From Apostichopus parvimensis (Eukaryota > Echinodermata > Holothuroidea > Aspidochirotida > Stichopodidae), in assembly GCA_000934455.1 (NCBI GenBank), contig KN884079.1:1-25613 (forward strand): a DNA stretch of 25,613 nucleotides, in the 5' to 3' direction. The position numbers were made by a program, and so were the translations under genes. The notes below the pieces were generated by a model that had not been told where the DNA came from, did not search any database, and saw nothing but the letters and a program-made list of their open reading frames with translations. Below are positions 21,101 through 25,177 of the stretch, one piece after another. Positions within the stretch are counted from its first letter, which is position 1. Every line of letters begins with the position of its first letter.

Positions 21101-22259
21101 CAATACAACTGCAAGGTTAAAAATGAGATATATGAAAAACAATATATGTAAAGTGATTGGCAGTTCCATCCATGTAAGGCACTTTCAACCTTATTGTGAA
21201 TTATTGATTGAAGTAATATAATCCGAGTATTAATTATTCTAGGACAACAGTATGTGAGCACTTTTACATAATCAATTCCAATTATAGAATCCATTACAAA
21301 AACAGTGATATTACTCTGTCTTTCATCATATGTAATTTCTTCTTTACTACCATTAACCTACTTACATAGTTAATAACCTACCATGAGTTACAAACTTATC
21401 TCACATTTATTGTTCTCTTTGTTTCTTTTACAAACAAAGTACTAATTAATTACTAGCAATTCCTTAAAAAATAAAACAATCCTTCCATTGCTAATAAACT
21501 GCCAAACCACCCAAGGTTCCAAGGGAAGATTGTTAGTGTTATAAAAGTTGTCTGACTAAAGATTGATATTTGTTTTACATAAACCATCCCTTAGCAATTT
21601 TAATAAACCATTGCAATACCCAGCCCAATTGGCAGTAAAAGTTTAAATCTTTAATGAATACAGATATGCAAACTATAGCTAAATTAATTTGTTTATTTAA
21701 GAGGTATAAGTAAGATAATACCCACCATGACTTTTGTGGGACCACAGCAAATCCAAGTAATTACAGTATGTCAGTTAAATATCACAGCTATCAATATAAA
21801 CACAGACAAACCTATAGATATTCACAAGCTGTGAAAACTAATGTCACCCTCCCTCTCCCCTTTCCACTCCCCTTTCCACACCCATCCCACCAGCTTGAAC
21901 AATGCTTTATATAATATACTTTCCATCAGTACCAATAAGCACAAGCCCTGTGTAATTACATCTCTTTGCTTCAAATGTAAGTAAATTTGAAGAAAGGTGA
22001 ACTATGTCGACTTCTCTACTAGCCCAATGATTTACCTTTAAACTGTTTTGAAAGAGCAAAGAAGCTATTGTCTAGTGAGATTCAACCCCCCACCCCAACC
22101 CCCACCCCATGACCTCAGGTAGACAAGTCTCTGCGTATAGTGACTTAACATGAATTGTAATCATAACATTATCTCTGTATTTCTTTTCATTTTCAGACCT
22201 TCAACAGTCAGATGGTCATAGAGATGTTTAGAAAAACCTTTCTGCATAGATCTAGATGA
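34..22259 (+). CDS. CNTLN: Centlein (CNTLN) homologue, 25 exons, N-terminus off window
   Basis: Centlein is a coiled-coil protein of the proximal centriole that bridges C-Nap1/CEP250 and CEP68 to hold centrosomes together; in mammals it also acts in the sperm head-tail junction (family knowledge). Exons: 34-131, 719-828, 1263-1315, 1814-2010, 2916-2949, 3904-4089, 4789-4907, 5941-6069, 6926-7026, 7548-7633, 8354-8442, 8860-9028, 9535-9626, 10804-10930, 12544-12664, 13697-13819, 15460-15560, 16252-16383, 16623-16757, 17404-17501, 18044-18308, 19139-19324, 19985-20164, 20915-20968, 22197-22259. All phases join, giving 1015 codons plus TGA. Heptad-rich segments are about residues 20-160, 190-457 and 630-920. 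Residues about 470-610 are polar and probably disordered. Matches to human centlein are from memory, collinear, and run from about one quarter into the human protein to near its end. The start codon is not in the window: the first exon opens mid-coil in phase 0. Confidence 0.9.
132..718. other. Intron 1 of window, with G-rich tract
   Basis: 587 bp with no coding sequence recognised. The only marked feature is a G-rich tract at 536-556 (runs of 4, 10 and 4 G separated by one or two bases), which could form a quadruplex in DNA or in the pre-mRNA. Confidence 0.6.
719..828 (+). CDS. CNTLN: CNTLN exon 2
   Basis: 110 nt between TTATTTTCAG and CAA|GTAATA. It encodes NKHSELKKSYQETLDHTAQQ and continues to QTLQAETQT. 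The HTAQQ...QLQ...TQ pattern matches human centlein (THTAQQAELIQQLQVLNMDTQ, recalled), which is one of the clearest identity cues. Confidence 0.9.
829..1813. other. Introns 2 and 3
   Basis: Introns 829-1262 and 1316-1813, apart from exon 3 between them. Ordinary AT-rich sequence; no repeat, RNA gene or conserved motif was recognised. Confidence 0.6.
1263..1315 (+). CDS. CNTLN: CNTLN exon 3
   Basis: 53 nt between CCTTTCCAG and GCC|GTAAGT. It encodes LKTQENAHLIEASNYQA, which aligns with human VLRNQEDVHTAESISYQ (recalled). It ends in phase 0. Confidence 0.88.
1814..2010 (+). CDS. CNTLN: CNTLN exon 4, with possible alternative donor
   Basis: 197 nt from acceptor ATCGACAG to donor AAG|GTAAAT. 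The first half is coiled coil (VNKELQRRYEAVKKSEDTLQ). The second half (VSTSEVGSQVAAEKEE..., ending QPWVER) is polar linker. A second donor, AAG|GTATCT after base 1915, ends in phase 0 and could join directly to exon 6, skipping exon 5 in frame. Confidence 0.82.
2011..2915. other. Intron 4
   Basis: 905 bp without recognisable coding sequence. The 77-codon open frame on the minus strand (2588-2821) has no coding character. TTTAAAGGCAATGGTGAC near 2527 resembles the end of the MITE at 9897-10265, but no partner end was found. Confidence 0.55.
2916..2949 (+). CDS. CNTLN: CNTLN exon 5, 34-nt microexon
   Basis: A 34-nt exon between CTTTCAAACAG and AAG|GTGAGA, encoding SSWLKQVTSTK after completing an Arg codon. 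Its phases (one base in, none out) are the only bridge between the long form of exon 4 and exon 6, which supports it. It encodes part of a linker rather than coil. Confidence 0.65.
2950..3903. other. Intron 5
   Basis: 954 bp. Somewhat less AT-rich between about 3300 and 3560, possibly an old interspersed repeat, but I could not name it. Short open frames at 3537-3761 (-) and 3762-3950 (+) look spurious; the second only overlaps exon 6 in another frame. Confidence 0.5.
3904..4089 (+). CDS. CNTLN: CNTLN exon 6
   Basis: 186 nt, phase 0 in and out, donor AAG|GTCAGT. Acceptor is CATATACAG at 3903; an in-frame alternative ACCCAG would start at 3919. It opens with a linker (SSLTQTDVGQHW) and becomes coil (EEALLRKYDQ, HLERKVEDLQKLLLLK), matching human EELQKLRKAERKIENLEKAL (recalled). 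The TQTD sequence resembles a dynein light chain LC8 anchor. Confidence 0.82.
4090..4788. other. Intron 6
   Basis: 699 bp of AT-rich sequence. A 9-bp inverted repeat, AAATGCAAG and CTTGCATTT, about 50 bp apart near 4463-4518 is the only structure noticed. Confidence 0.5.
4789..4907 (+). CDS. CNTLN: CNTLN exon 7
   Basis: 119 nt between AACTTTTAG and AAA|GTGAGT. It encodes DEEVNQMKQAHQGRLSRLQS and continues to KEQIETYEENEK. It aligns with the human segment ENDELRDAHEKRKERLQMLQ (recalled). Phase 0 in, two bases out. Confidence 0.9.
5082..5236. mobile_element. Palindromic tRNA-like element (inverted dimer)
   Basis: The ends are inverted copies: AAAGAAATGTTTGGCT at 5082-5097 and AGCCAAACATTGCTTT at 5221-5236. 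The pairing continues inward (GCAGGATT...CCAGTTAC against GTAACTGG...AATCCCGC) for about 45 bp per arm. The plus-strand half carries a polymerase III box A-like TAACTCAGTTGATA (5161-5174) and a box B-like GGATCAATCCC. Its anticodon-like loop TTTGTGA suggests a tRNA-Thr(TGT)-type ancestor. It is either a head-to-head SINE dimer or a MITE containing tRNA-like sequence. A single-unit relative lies at 8117-8203. Confidence 0.6.
5313..5467. repeat. 76-bp tandem duplication, diverged
   Basis: Two adjacent copies start at GCATTAATTT (5313 and 5389) and end with AAAGAACAG. They share AAATATCTG and AGTAACTTTTCAAAA but have many differences, so this is an older duplication than the next array. Confidence 0.75.
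5651..5813. repeat. 52-bp x3 tandem array
   Basis: Three units with ACAGTGATCTT at 5662, 5714 and 5766, each followed by ATTAATGTTTATAATGAAAG. The spacing is exactly 52 bp and the copies are well conserved. Confidence 0.88.
5941..6069 (+). CDS. CNTLN: CNTLN exon 8 (DAVWNEL signature)
   Basis: 129 nt, acceptor AAACAAG, donor AAA|GTGAGC. A basic stretch (KKPPKSKKPQQRAAPK) precedes ENSDAVWNELTYYKQR. This corresponds to the human segment with EDSDAVWNELAYFKRE (recalled) and is the strongest single match to centlein. Only the acceptor is weak; the open frame and phase support it. Confidence 0.92.
6070..6925. other. Intron 8 with GGA/G-rich tract
   Basis: 856 bp with no coding sequence. A GAGGAGGAGG tract runs into a G homopolymer at about 6104-6130. 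The remainder is AT-rich with A runs near 6744-6770. Confidence 0.55.
6926..7026 (+). CDS. CNTLN: CNTLN exon 9
   Basis: 101 nt between ATCCTTTAG and GAG|GTTTGG. It encodes MRLQEKFDQLQVQTAADAST and then EELTQCLQEDKR, aligning with human MNLEEELDELKVHISIDKAA (recalled). Coiled coil. Confidence 0.88.
7027..7547. other. Intron 9 with long G tract
   Basis: 521 bp without genes. At 7210-7236 there are G runs of 4, 4 and 14 separated by single bases, a likely quadruplex former and a place where assembly length may be unreliable. Confidence 0.6.
7548..7633 (+). CDS. CNTLN: CNTLN exon 10
   Basis: 86 nt between TATCACTCAG and GAG|GTAAAT, encoding a highly charged coil (LHTQMRRMKELKKHEENERK). The donor runs directly into an AAT-repeat-flanked interspersed element that starts three or four bases into the intron. 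Confidence 0.85.
7636..7935 (-). mobile_element. Interspersed repeat with (ATT)n tail, probably retroposed
   Basis: An AAT microsatellite at 7637-7655 is followed by GTTCTTATATAGCGCAACTT and a GCGCTGTAC motif. This looks like the widespread invertebrate and fish repeat type whose 3' end carries (ATT)n. Read on the minus strand it ends in the tail next to the exon 10 donor. The body is more GC-rich than its surroundings. The right boundary near 7935 is uncertain, and the family assignment rests on recollection of the motif. Confidence 0.5.
8117..8203 (-). mobile_element. tRNA-like unit (single copy of palindromic element half)
   Basis: On the minus strand it reads TAGCTGAGTTGGTA (box A-like, 8184-8197), then CAGGACTTGTAACCCTG (anticodon arm with TGT) and GGTTCAGATC (box B-like, 8141-8150), then AGCCAAAAATTGTCTTT. 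The last part matches both ends of the element at 5082-5236. The acceptor stem does not pair, so it is a SINE-type derivative and not a tRNA gene. Confidence 0.6.
8354..8442 (+). CDS. CNTLN: CNTLN exon 11
   Basis: 89 nt between TGAATTCATAG and AAG|GTAAGT. It encodes HSQLKASLLESEERQHEVKQ and then RLAESSHETR. Coiled coil; phase 0 in, two bases out. Confidence 0.85.
8443..8859. other. Intron 11
   Basis: 417 bp. Open frames at 8589-8792 (+) and 8767-9018 (-) look like chance frames; the second is antisense to exon 12. Nothing else was recognised. Confidence 0.55.
8860..9028 (+). CDS. CNTLN: CNTLN exon 12
   Basis: 169 nt between CTTCGAACAG and GAG|GTTAGT. It encodes a long heptad run including SRVEVLESKVARLKTSLIRM and KKNRLLVAEREE, like the human LENRLKSFEKRSRKLKEGNK region (recalled). 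An internal AAG|GTAGCT is in frame and is read through. Confidence 0.9.
9029..9534. other. Intron 12
   Basis: 506 bp. TGGTTGTCC recurs three times between 9076 and 9140, and the first copy forms a hairpin with GACAACCA (9076-9096). No gene seen. Confidence 0.5.
9535..9626 (+). CDS. CNTLN: CNTLN exon 13 (acidic hinge)
   Basis: 92 nt between TTTTTCCAG and CAGAG|GTACAG. It encodes LDEKLNQTLDRMSQILTDGD followed by an acidic run, DEEEYTENNSQ. This marks the end of the second coil and the start of the disordered middle. Confidence 0.85.
9893..10269. mobile_element. MITE with TTAA target duplication
   Basis: TTAA at 9893-9896 and 10266-10269 flank a 369-bp element. Its ends are inverted: AGGCATTGAAGACTC on the left and GAGTCTTCACACCCT on the right (13 of 15 bases pair). 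No transposase frame is present. TTAA duplication is typical of piggyBac-type transposition, although other superfamilies also use it. The MITE sits in intron 13. Confidence 0.7.
10804..10930 (+). CDS. CNTLN: CNTLN exon 14 (basic Ser/Arg linker)
   Basis: 127 nt between TTTCGGAACAG and GAG|GTATTA. It encodes SDEDDYPPRRRLAPK and then STPRKRNASGRKHHRSS. Charged and low complexity, probably disordered and rich in sites for basophilic or proline-directed kinases. Human centlein also has a basic linker here, including GRHH (recalled). Confidence 0.8.
11689..11808. repeat. 40-bp x3 tandem array
   Basis: TTTAAAACGCTGTTTGTGCT recurs at 11691, 11731 and 11771. The first two units are identical and the third differs in GGACAGC for GGATGGC. 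Each junction forms GCGTTTAAAACGC, which is close to a perfect palindrome. The copies look very recent. Confidence 0.92.
12235..12391 (+). mobile_element. 127-bp retroposed insertion with 15-bp TSD and hammerhead-like motif
   Basis: AATGTAACTATTGAA occurs at 12235-12249 and again at 12377-12391, a perfect 15-bp target-site duplication around 127 bp. Inside, GATCCTGCTAGGATC forms a 5-bp hairpin followed at once by GAAACGTC, the arrangement of stem II and the conserved GAAA core of hammerhead ribozymes found in Penelope-like elements. The left part is an internal repeat of AGATCCTGCTA. The ribozyme looks degenerate. The family call is by motif only. Confidence 0.6.
12544..12664 (+). CDS. CNTLN: CNTLN exon 15
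   Basis: 121 nt between GTTTTCTTCCAG and TTAG|GTAAAA. It encodes FHSVQKHLTRMARAYEEDHV, then IWKQVSTQTDAEQFGGLG. It loosely matches the human segment ending SKDGWEDV (recalled). TQTD at 12631-12642 is a candidate LC8-type anchor. Reading past the donor stays open to 12906 by chance only; that extension has no centlein character. Confidence 0.82.
12967..13696. repeat. 56-bp minisatellite spanning exon 16 splice acceptor and assembly gap
   Basis: ACATACAGGAT recurs at 12967, 13023, 13079 and 13135, exactly 56 bp apart, and again just after the gap at 13671. Each unit contains CTTAAC or CTAAAC (branch-point-like), a pyrimidine tract, TTGTAG or ATGTAG, then GTGTAACT or GTATAACT. The last unit supplies the true acceptor and first bases of exon 16. 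The array continues into the N run (13186-13671), so its real copy number is unknown. Confidence 0.93.
13186..13671. other. Assembly gap (486 N)
   Basis: Unresolved bases lie inside the 56-bp tandem array, so the gap was almost certainly caused by the repeat. The distance between flanking units (536 bp) is not a whole multiple of 56, so the stated size is probably only an estimate. Confidence 0.95.
13697..13819 (+). CDS. CNTLN: CNTLN exon 16 (acceptor inside a minisatellite)
   Basis: 123 nt from acceptor CTTTTCATGTAG to donor GTCG|GTAACA. It encodes VTPKKFLNVGVGDLDVNDET and then SEDSWTNSPVVTNQLV. The acceptor and first eight exon bases are the last unit of a 56-bp tandem array that extends left into the assembly gap, so this exon has several near-identical decoy acceptors upstream. 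Confidence 0.8.
14170..15050. repeat. Three diverged copies of a ~200-340 bp unit in intron 16
   Basis: Shared blocks include CACTTGAGTGACTC (14198, about 14735) or CACTTGGGTGACTC (14385), TGTACTGGCTTCAG, ATGATAACTAAAACTTCATTCA and a late block with GAGATTGA..TACTAGTAAA. Copy 1 (about 14170-14379) lacks the second half; copies 2 (about 14380-14708) and 3 (about 14709-15050) have it. GTGACTCAGTGGTTAAGGC in copy 2 resembles a tRNA box A, but no box B was found. Confidence 0.7.
15460..15560 (+). CDS. CNTLN: CNTLN exon 17
   Basis: 101 nt between CTGTTGAAG and CAG|GTAAAT. It encodes DITKPLLRTKASPGIKTK, then SSVRNLQHRISTLQQQ, matching human SSSNIILLRERIISLQQQ (recalled). This is where the C-terminal coil begins. 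Confidence 0.88.
15561..16251. other. Intron 17 with TAGA/CAGA microsatellite
   Basis: 691 bp. A compound tetranucleotide repeat (TAGA and CAGA units) occupies 16125-16167. Short open frames on either strand around it are products of the repeat. Confidence 0.75.
16252..16383 (+). CDS. CNTLN: CNTLN exon 18
   Basis: 132 nt, phase 0 in and out, between TTTCTTATGAAG and CAG|GTTAGT. It encodes VTLLKEMKNALQKNQEEMKV and ends HQLQTTRQTVQ, matching human RFQTSRQTIKK (recalled). A 42-46-bp tandem array starts at the donor. Confidence 0.9.
16387..16522. repeat. 42-46-bp x3 tandem array starting at exon 18 donor
   Basis: AGTCTGTGAGA starts at 16387, 16429 and 16475, each followed by a GGTAC-like or AGTAT stretch and GATTGAT. 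The first copy overlaps the donor GTTAGT of exon 18, so the array probably grew from the start of the intron. Later copies have CTAGT or ATAGT in place of the donor. Confidence 0.85.
16623..16757 (+). CDS. CNTLN: CNTLN exon 19
   Basis: 135 nt, phase 0 in and out, between TTTATTGCAG and AAG|GTAAGT. It encodes RLSRELESSRTENALLKEQL and then a Lys/Glu-rich coil ending QMEDRLK. The human counterpart is the KLNLDLAGLRKEKEDLLKKL region (recalled). Confidence 0.9.
16758..17403. other. Intron 19 with TTA microsatellite and 29-bp array
   Basis: 646 bp. An ATT repeat at 16826-16842, a C-rich stretch at 16865-16885 and the 29-bp array (listed separately). A GTTTT repeat lies at about 17305-17325. No gene. 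Confidence 0.6.
17015..17130. repeat. 29-bp x4 tandem array
   Basis: CCTGTCTTATAT(A/C)TGGACTT recurs at 17015, 17044, 17073 and 17102. Units differ only at one A/C position; the outer two match each other and so do the inner two, a pattern expected from recent unequal exchange. Confidence 0.93.
17404..17501 (+). CDS. CNTLN: CNTLN exon 20
   Basis: 98 nt between TGATTGCAG and TAA|GTAAGT. It encodes TQSQEMGRQSGLIKTLREQN, then EEQATTIQTLQDK. It aligns with human SSNVKTLKFELLAKEEHI (recalled). Confidence 0.88.
17502..18043. other. Intron 20 with canonical quadruplex motif
   Basis: 542 bp without genes. At 17590-17617 there are five G runs (6, 5, 3, 4 and 3) separated by one to three bases, which meets the usual quadruplex rule on the transcribed RNA sense. 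The open frame at 17681-17875 is not supported. Confidence 0.65.
18044..18308 (+). CDS. CNTLN: CNTLN exon 21 (longest exon, LIEDL signature)
   Basis: 265 nt between TTCTTCTCTTCAG and CAG|GTAAGG. It encodes KQKRSLIEDLQGKARSGE, then EVTNKKIGMESLKKQLIVAK and KEKENYEHRW. Human centlein reads KRHLIEDL, then CSNKKVSIDSLKQRLNVAVK and EKSQYEQMY (recalled). This is among the best matches in the gene. Confidence 0.93.
18614..18780. mobile_element. Candidate MITE-like repeat with G/C-rich inverted ends
   Basis: The left end GGGGGTTGTGGCTAGGC and the right end CTGGCTACACCACCCCTG are roughly inverted, and the interior is AT-rich with matched CCCCCTCC and CCCCTTCCCC blocks. The reverse complement, beginning CAGGGGTGGTGTAGCCAG, resembles hAT-type non-autonomous ends. 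No target-site duplication could be defined, so this is tentative. Confidence 0.4.
19139..19324 (+). CDS. CNTLN: CNTLN exon 22 (GC donor)
   Basis: 186 nt, acceptor TAATCATTCAG, ending ATCAAG|GCTAGT. It encodes LEALAAEQLQGLTQQSEE and ends EYRRVIK. Human SKQLQELALQSEQ...EFTTFVK|ALAKELQN (recalled) aligns with ...EYRRVIK|DLAVEVSN across the junction with no gap, so the exon must end here. The intron therefore starts GC. Canonical GT sites nearby would shift the frame or add unrelated residues. Confidence 0.85.
19649..19895 (-). mobile_element. tRNA-derived SINE, apparently full length
   Basis: On the minus strand it has box A TAGCTCAGAGGTTA (19875-19888), box B GTTCGAGTC (19835-19843), a unique body of about 150 bp, a perfect TCCTGCTTGCAGGA stem-loop (19679-19692), then TCTAAAA and an ATAC repeat tail (19649-19670). 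Tail hairpins of this kind are typical where a SINE borrows a LINE 3' end. CAGTAA on both sides may be a short target duplication. It lies inside the GC-AG intron. Confidence 0.8.
19985..20164 (+). CDS. CNTLN: CNTLN exon 23
   Basis: 180 nt, phase 0 in and out, between TTTGAATTTAG and AAG|GTGAGG. It encodes DLAVEVSNETKHYQPKPQSE, then SLASSLLNLSAEDWQEFIDE. The human counterpart is TLAASILNISRSDLEEILD (recalled), a short conserved helix near the C-terminus. Confidence 0.9.
20165..20914. other. Intron 23
   Basis: 750 bp with T runs near its start and no gene, repeat family or RNA recognised. Confidence 0.6.
20915..20968 (+). CDS. CNTLN: CNTLN exon 24
   Basis: 54 nt between CTTTTTTTCAG and AAG|GTTTGA, phase 0 in and out. 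It encodes GENLTEEFDKLNKILESK, like the human DKEWMLYIQKLLEG segment (recalled). Skipping it would keep the frame. Confidence 0.82.
20969..22196. other. Intron 24
   Basis: 1228 bp, strongly AT-rich. The open frame on the minus strand at 21058-21294 has no coding character. C-rich stretches at 21847-21893 and 22086-22108 (runs of 6, 4, 5 and 4 C) could form a quadruplex on the minus strand. Confidence 0.6.
22197..22259 (+). CDS. CNTLN: CNTLN terminal coding exon
   Basis: 63 nt after TTCATTTTCAG. It encodes TFNSQMVIEMFRKTFLHRSR and ends with TGA at 22257-22259. The extreme C-terminus is basic and not recognisably conserved. Two AATAAA signals follow. Confidence 0.78.
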   Translation, partial: TFNSQMVIEMFRKTFLHRSR

Positions 22260-22510
22260 CAAAAACACATAGTAACATTGTAACAATGATAAGTTTGAAC
22301 ACATAGTAACATTGCAACAATGATAAGTTTGCTCGGATTCCAGATGTGATGTTTGTGGGAATGGAAGAATCCACAAGTGAGATCACGAATCTTTCAAAGA
22401 TGCAAATTTTATTAGGGCAGTCCTGTTGGATATTAAATTGATAAAAAGTCTAAATTCACCTGAAATATATGTAGTTTAAGTAATAAAAAGCATAGTAAAA
22501 TATATTAAAA
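22260..22510 (+). promoter_or_regulatory. CNTLN: CNTLN 3' UTR with poly(A) signals
   Basis: AT-rich sequence after the stop contains AATAAA at 22482-22487 and a second one at 22596-22601. Either could end the transcript, giving a 3' UTR of roughly 0.25-0.36 kb. It begins with a 34-bp direct duplication (22265-22332). Confidence 0.5.
22265..22332. repeat. 34-bp tandem duplication in 3' UTR
   Basis: Two copies of a unit containing ACATAGTAACATTG and ACAATGATAAGTTTG lie end to end, starting at 22265 and 22299. They differ by very few bases, so the duplication is recent. Confidence 0.85.
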
Positions 22511-22787
22511 AAGGGATGACTTGGAAGGCATCTAATGCGTGAGTGTTTCTAGAGTAATGGCAAATAGCACACTGATGTGAAAAGTCATTAATGTCAATAA
22601 AAACAATGCCCAAAGCCTTATTAACATTAAAGTGGGAAGAAAACGTGTTATCCATTTAAAACCCTGTGTAACAGAAACTACAGCTTATATTAGCGCTATG
22701 TTTGTAAAGTTTAGCAAAAATAATATATATAGAGTGATGAACAGCCTTAACATCAAGGTGGTATCTTGGATATGTTTAGAAAATAAA

Positions 22788-23012
22788 AAAATTCTAAAAT
22801 TGCAGAGAGTTTAAAGTAAAATTTCTAGAATTGTAGAAATGCAACAAAACAGCAATTAATGAAAAAAAAATTCTTAAATTGCAGAGTTCAAATTAAAATT
22901 TCTAGAATTGTAGAAATGCAACAAAACAGCAATTAATGAAAAAAAAATTCTTAAATTGCAGAGTTCAAATTAAAATTTCTAGAATTGTAGAAATGCAACA
23001 AAACAGAAATTA
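22788..23012. repeat. 77-bp x3 tandem array between convergent genes
   Basis: ATTTCTAGAATTGTAGAAAT recurs at 22821, 22898 and 22975, exactly 77 bp apart, with GCAACAAAACAG and AATTAATG following. The core TTTCTAGAATTGTAGAAA is nearly self-complementary, so each unit can form a small hairpin. It lies between the probable 3' ends of CNTLN and the minus-strand gene. Confidence 0.92.
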
Positions 23013-23610
23013 ATGGAAAAATTTTGCCATTTTGTTTTGGCATAGCAGTCATTTTGAGATTTATGAACTGTTTTATCTTAACTCTTGAATGCATTTGCAA
23101 GAATTACCATAGCAACATACGATATGACCATTATTCCTTTACCATTTTGAAAAGTGATCGGGTGTCAGACGTTATCGATGTCTTAACTTTGTAGTCGTAC
23201 TTCCAATATTTAAATGGAACCATTATCCATGTCCATCAGGCACTGCAAGCAACTTTATGGTTTACATGAGCAACAAAGTTAACTTGGCTGGTCTGAGAGT
23301 CCGGTTTCTTAGCTCCTAGGGTTGATTTGCCCTCAGTCAGTATCTTTCAAAGACACTGCTTTCAACACACCCTGGTAGCGATATGTCTATCATATGAACC
23401 TCACAGATCGAACGTTTGTCTCTTTGAAGATGGTGTGGTCTGTGTACTGTAATCCATCGCTTCTCTAGAGAGGACGAAGAATAAGGAAAGGAAATTTATA
23501 CGAAATTCTACAGTAAAATAATGGTGTTAGGGTGTAACATTAACCCTTGGCCATTCCAAAGTAGAATGAGTAAGACAGGTTATGTGTTTAACTATCGCAC
23601 AGTTACCCTT
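23013..23610. other. Intergenic sequence between convergent genes
   Basis: About 600 bp in which I see no coding sequence, repeat or RNA. The open frame 23527-23727 (-) looks spurious. Confidence 0.5.
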
Positions 23611-23614
23611 TTTG

Positions 23615-24041
23615 AAAAGCATGTAAATATAATTTATTGAAGAGTTTATTAATAATATTTTGTGACAAACATTACAACTTTTCTTCATTTTTTTTGTGTG
23701 TGCGTGTGTCTGTGTGTTTGAGATCATGTTACAACTGCCACATGATTCTCTAACAAGATTGTAAATCAGGTTTTAAGCGCAGACATACGGAAATGTTATT
23801 TGTTTCTTACTTTGGACTTACAAATAGACAAAATAAGCTGTATAGTTCATGTGCTAAAATACACACTCCCTGACAGAGGGTATAAGATACAATGGAAAGT
23901 TGCTTAGGGCGTGCATACAGGAGATAGAAAAGTTGTTTTCCAGAGTTCCTTGCCAATTGTTGAAATATTGGAATTGTTAAAGCATGTAACATCACAAGGT
24001 TTAATGGAGGTGAACTATTGCAACTGTTAATGTATGTAACA
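23615..24041 (-). promoter_or_regulatory. Probable 3' UTR of minus-strand gene
   Basis: On the minus strand the stop codon at 24042-24044 is followed by about 400 nt and then AATAAA twice, at 23645-23650 and 23633-23638. The UTR ends shortly after these signals if they are used. A GT-rich run (23693-23719) lies upstream of them. Confidence 0.45.
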
Positions 24042-24049
24042 TCACAAGG
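23949..24049. repeat. 50-bp tandem duplication at the stop codon of the minus-strand gene
   Basis: ATGTAACATCACAAGG occurs at 23984-23999 and 24034-24049, with weaker similarity between (AACTGTTAATGT versus AATTGTTAAAGC). The right copy contains the TGA stop of the minus-strand gene, so the duplication began inside its coding end. Confidence 0.7.
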
Positions 24050-24191
24050 CATACCTTAAAGGAGCAAAGTCTTCACCGTAGCTTCTCTCCGGCTGATAGC
24101 TATATGATTGCGGCTGACCGGTCATCATCTTGTTGGACAATGATGGGAACGCTGAAAGGAAGGCGCTAGGATCACCAGATGACCTCAGGAC
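24042..24191 (-). CDS. Minus-strand gene, probable terminal exon
   Basis: 150 nt including TGA. It encodes VLRSSGDPSAFLSAFPSLSN, then KMMTGQPQSYSYQPERSYGE and DFAPLRYAL. Low-complexity, probably disordered tail. Its end overlaps a 50-bp duplication. Confidence 0.6.
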   Translation of the reverse strand, partial: VLRSSGDPSAFLSAFPSLSNKMMTGQPQSYSYQPERSYGEDFAPLRYAL

Positions 24192-25177
24192 CTAAAAATA
24201 CCAAAAATGAACATGCATTGTTGGAATCCCAATATGAATTGATATAAACAGGATTTAAAAAAAAAATTCATGAAAATGTTGTAAACCTGTAAAAATCCAT
24301 TTTTATTTCTTTTCATGTCAGGAAATGTTTCAAACAACTTTCAATAGGCTTGTATCACAACAGTCAGAATTACAACATTTTATTGGTTGGTTGACCTTTG
24401 CCCTCACTATGCATCTTTTAAATGAGCCATAAATACTGCTAATTTAATACTCTTCTTAGTAATTCCTCTTTCCTATCACACTGAATGATATCTTGTCAAA
24501 AGTGAATTTATGCACAAACACATATGACCCTTTATTACTACATAAAGAATCCTCACCTCATCTGAATCCCTCTCCCTCCTACAAACAGCACTGACTTCTT
24601 TCTTGAGACTTGAGATGTGCTGTTTATGGGAGGCTATCTCCTCCTCTAGCATGCTGATCTTATTGACGGCTGTCTTCTGAGCATCTGTGAATGCTTGCAG
24701 AAGACTCTGAAATGAAATGATAAATACAACACTAATAATATAGAAGAAATTATGTCTTTTTATGTTGAAAACGTTTTAATACTACTAAAAAGACATAACC
24801 CCCCAACTCACTATGAGAAGTTTTCTACAAGATTATAGAAATTAGATAGTCTTTGTTTTAGAGTTCATACTTTATCCAATAATGAATCAATATCAACTAA
24901 TAACAAAATCATAATAATTCTTTTCCTTCCCCCCCCCCTCCCCATGATTATCACTAGAACAATACTGCGTCTATATATAAGATTTTCTGACATGTCACAG
25001 AGATTTTGGAATCAATTTCTGAATGTCACAGTATTACCAATTGACAGAGGAAACAGGTTTTGCTCATTTCCCTAATGCTATCAGCAATTTTCACAAGATA
25101 TATCATGAAATTCTGTTTGAATAAGTCCATACCTGTACAGTGCTGGCTTCTGGTTCCTTTAGATCTAAGTTAGACAT
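24042..25177 (-). CDS. Small coiled-coil protein, unrecognised (C-terminal or complete)
   Basis: Three exons on the minus strand join in phase 0: 25195-25133 (donor CAG|GTATGG), 24706-24557 (acceptor TTTCATTTCAG, donor GAG|GTGAGG) and 24191-24042 (acceptor GTATTTTTAG, stop TGA). An ATG at 25175-25177 in a strong context (GCCGCCATG) would give 114 residues; the frame is also open upstream to the exon edge, so it may be the end of a larger protein. Exon 2 has a clear heptad coil (NKISMLEEEIASHKQHISSL). Exon 3 is Ser/Gln/Tyr-rich (GQPQSYSYQPERSYGEDF) and ends FAPLRYAL. A donor-like AAG|GTATGC in the last exon could lead to further exons instead. I do not recognise the family. Confidence 0.6.
24557..24706 (-). 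CDS. Minus-strand gene, coiled-coil exon
   Basis: 150 nt, phase 0 in and out, with strong splice sites. It encodes SLLQAFTDAQKTAVNKISML, then EEEIASHKQHISSLKKEVSA and VCRRERDSDE. The heptads and the absence of stops make this the most secure exon of the gene. Confidence 0.75.

Noticed and set aside
23807-24052. Minus-strand open frame of 81 codons
   Set aside because: It is out of frame with the exon it overlaps and covers a duplicated non-coding stretch.
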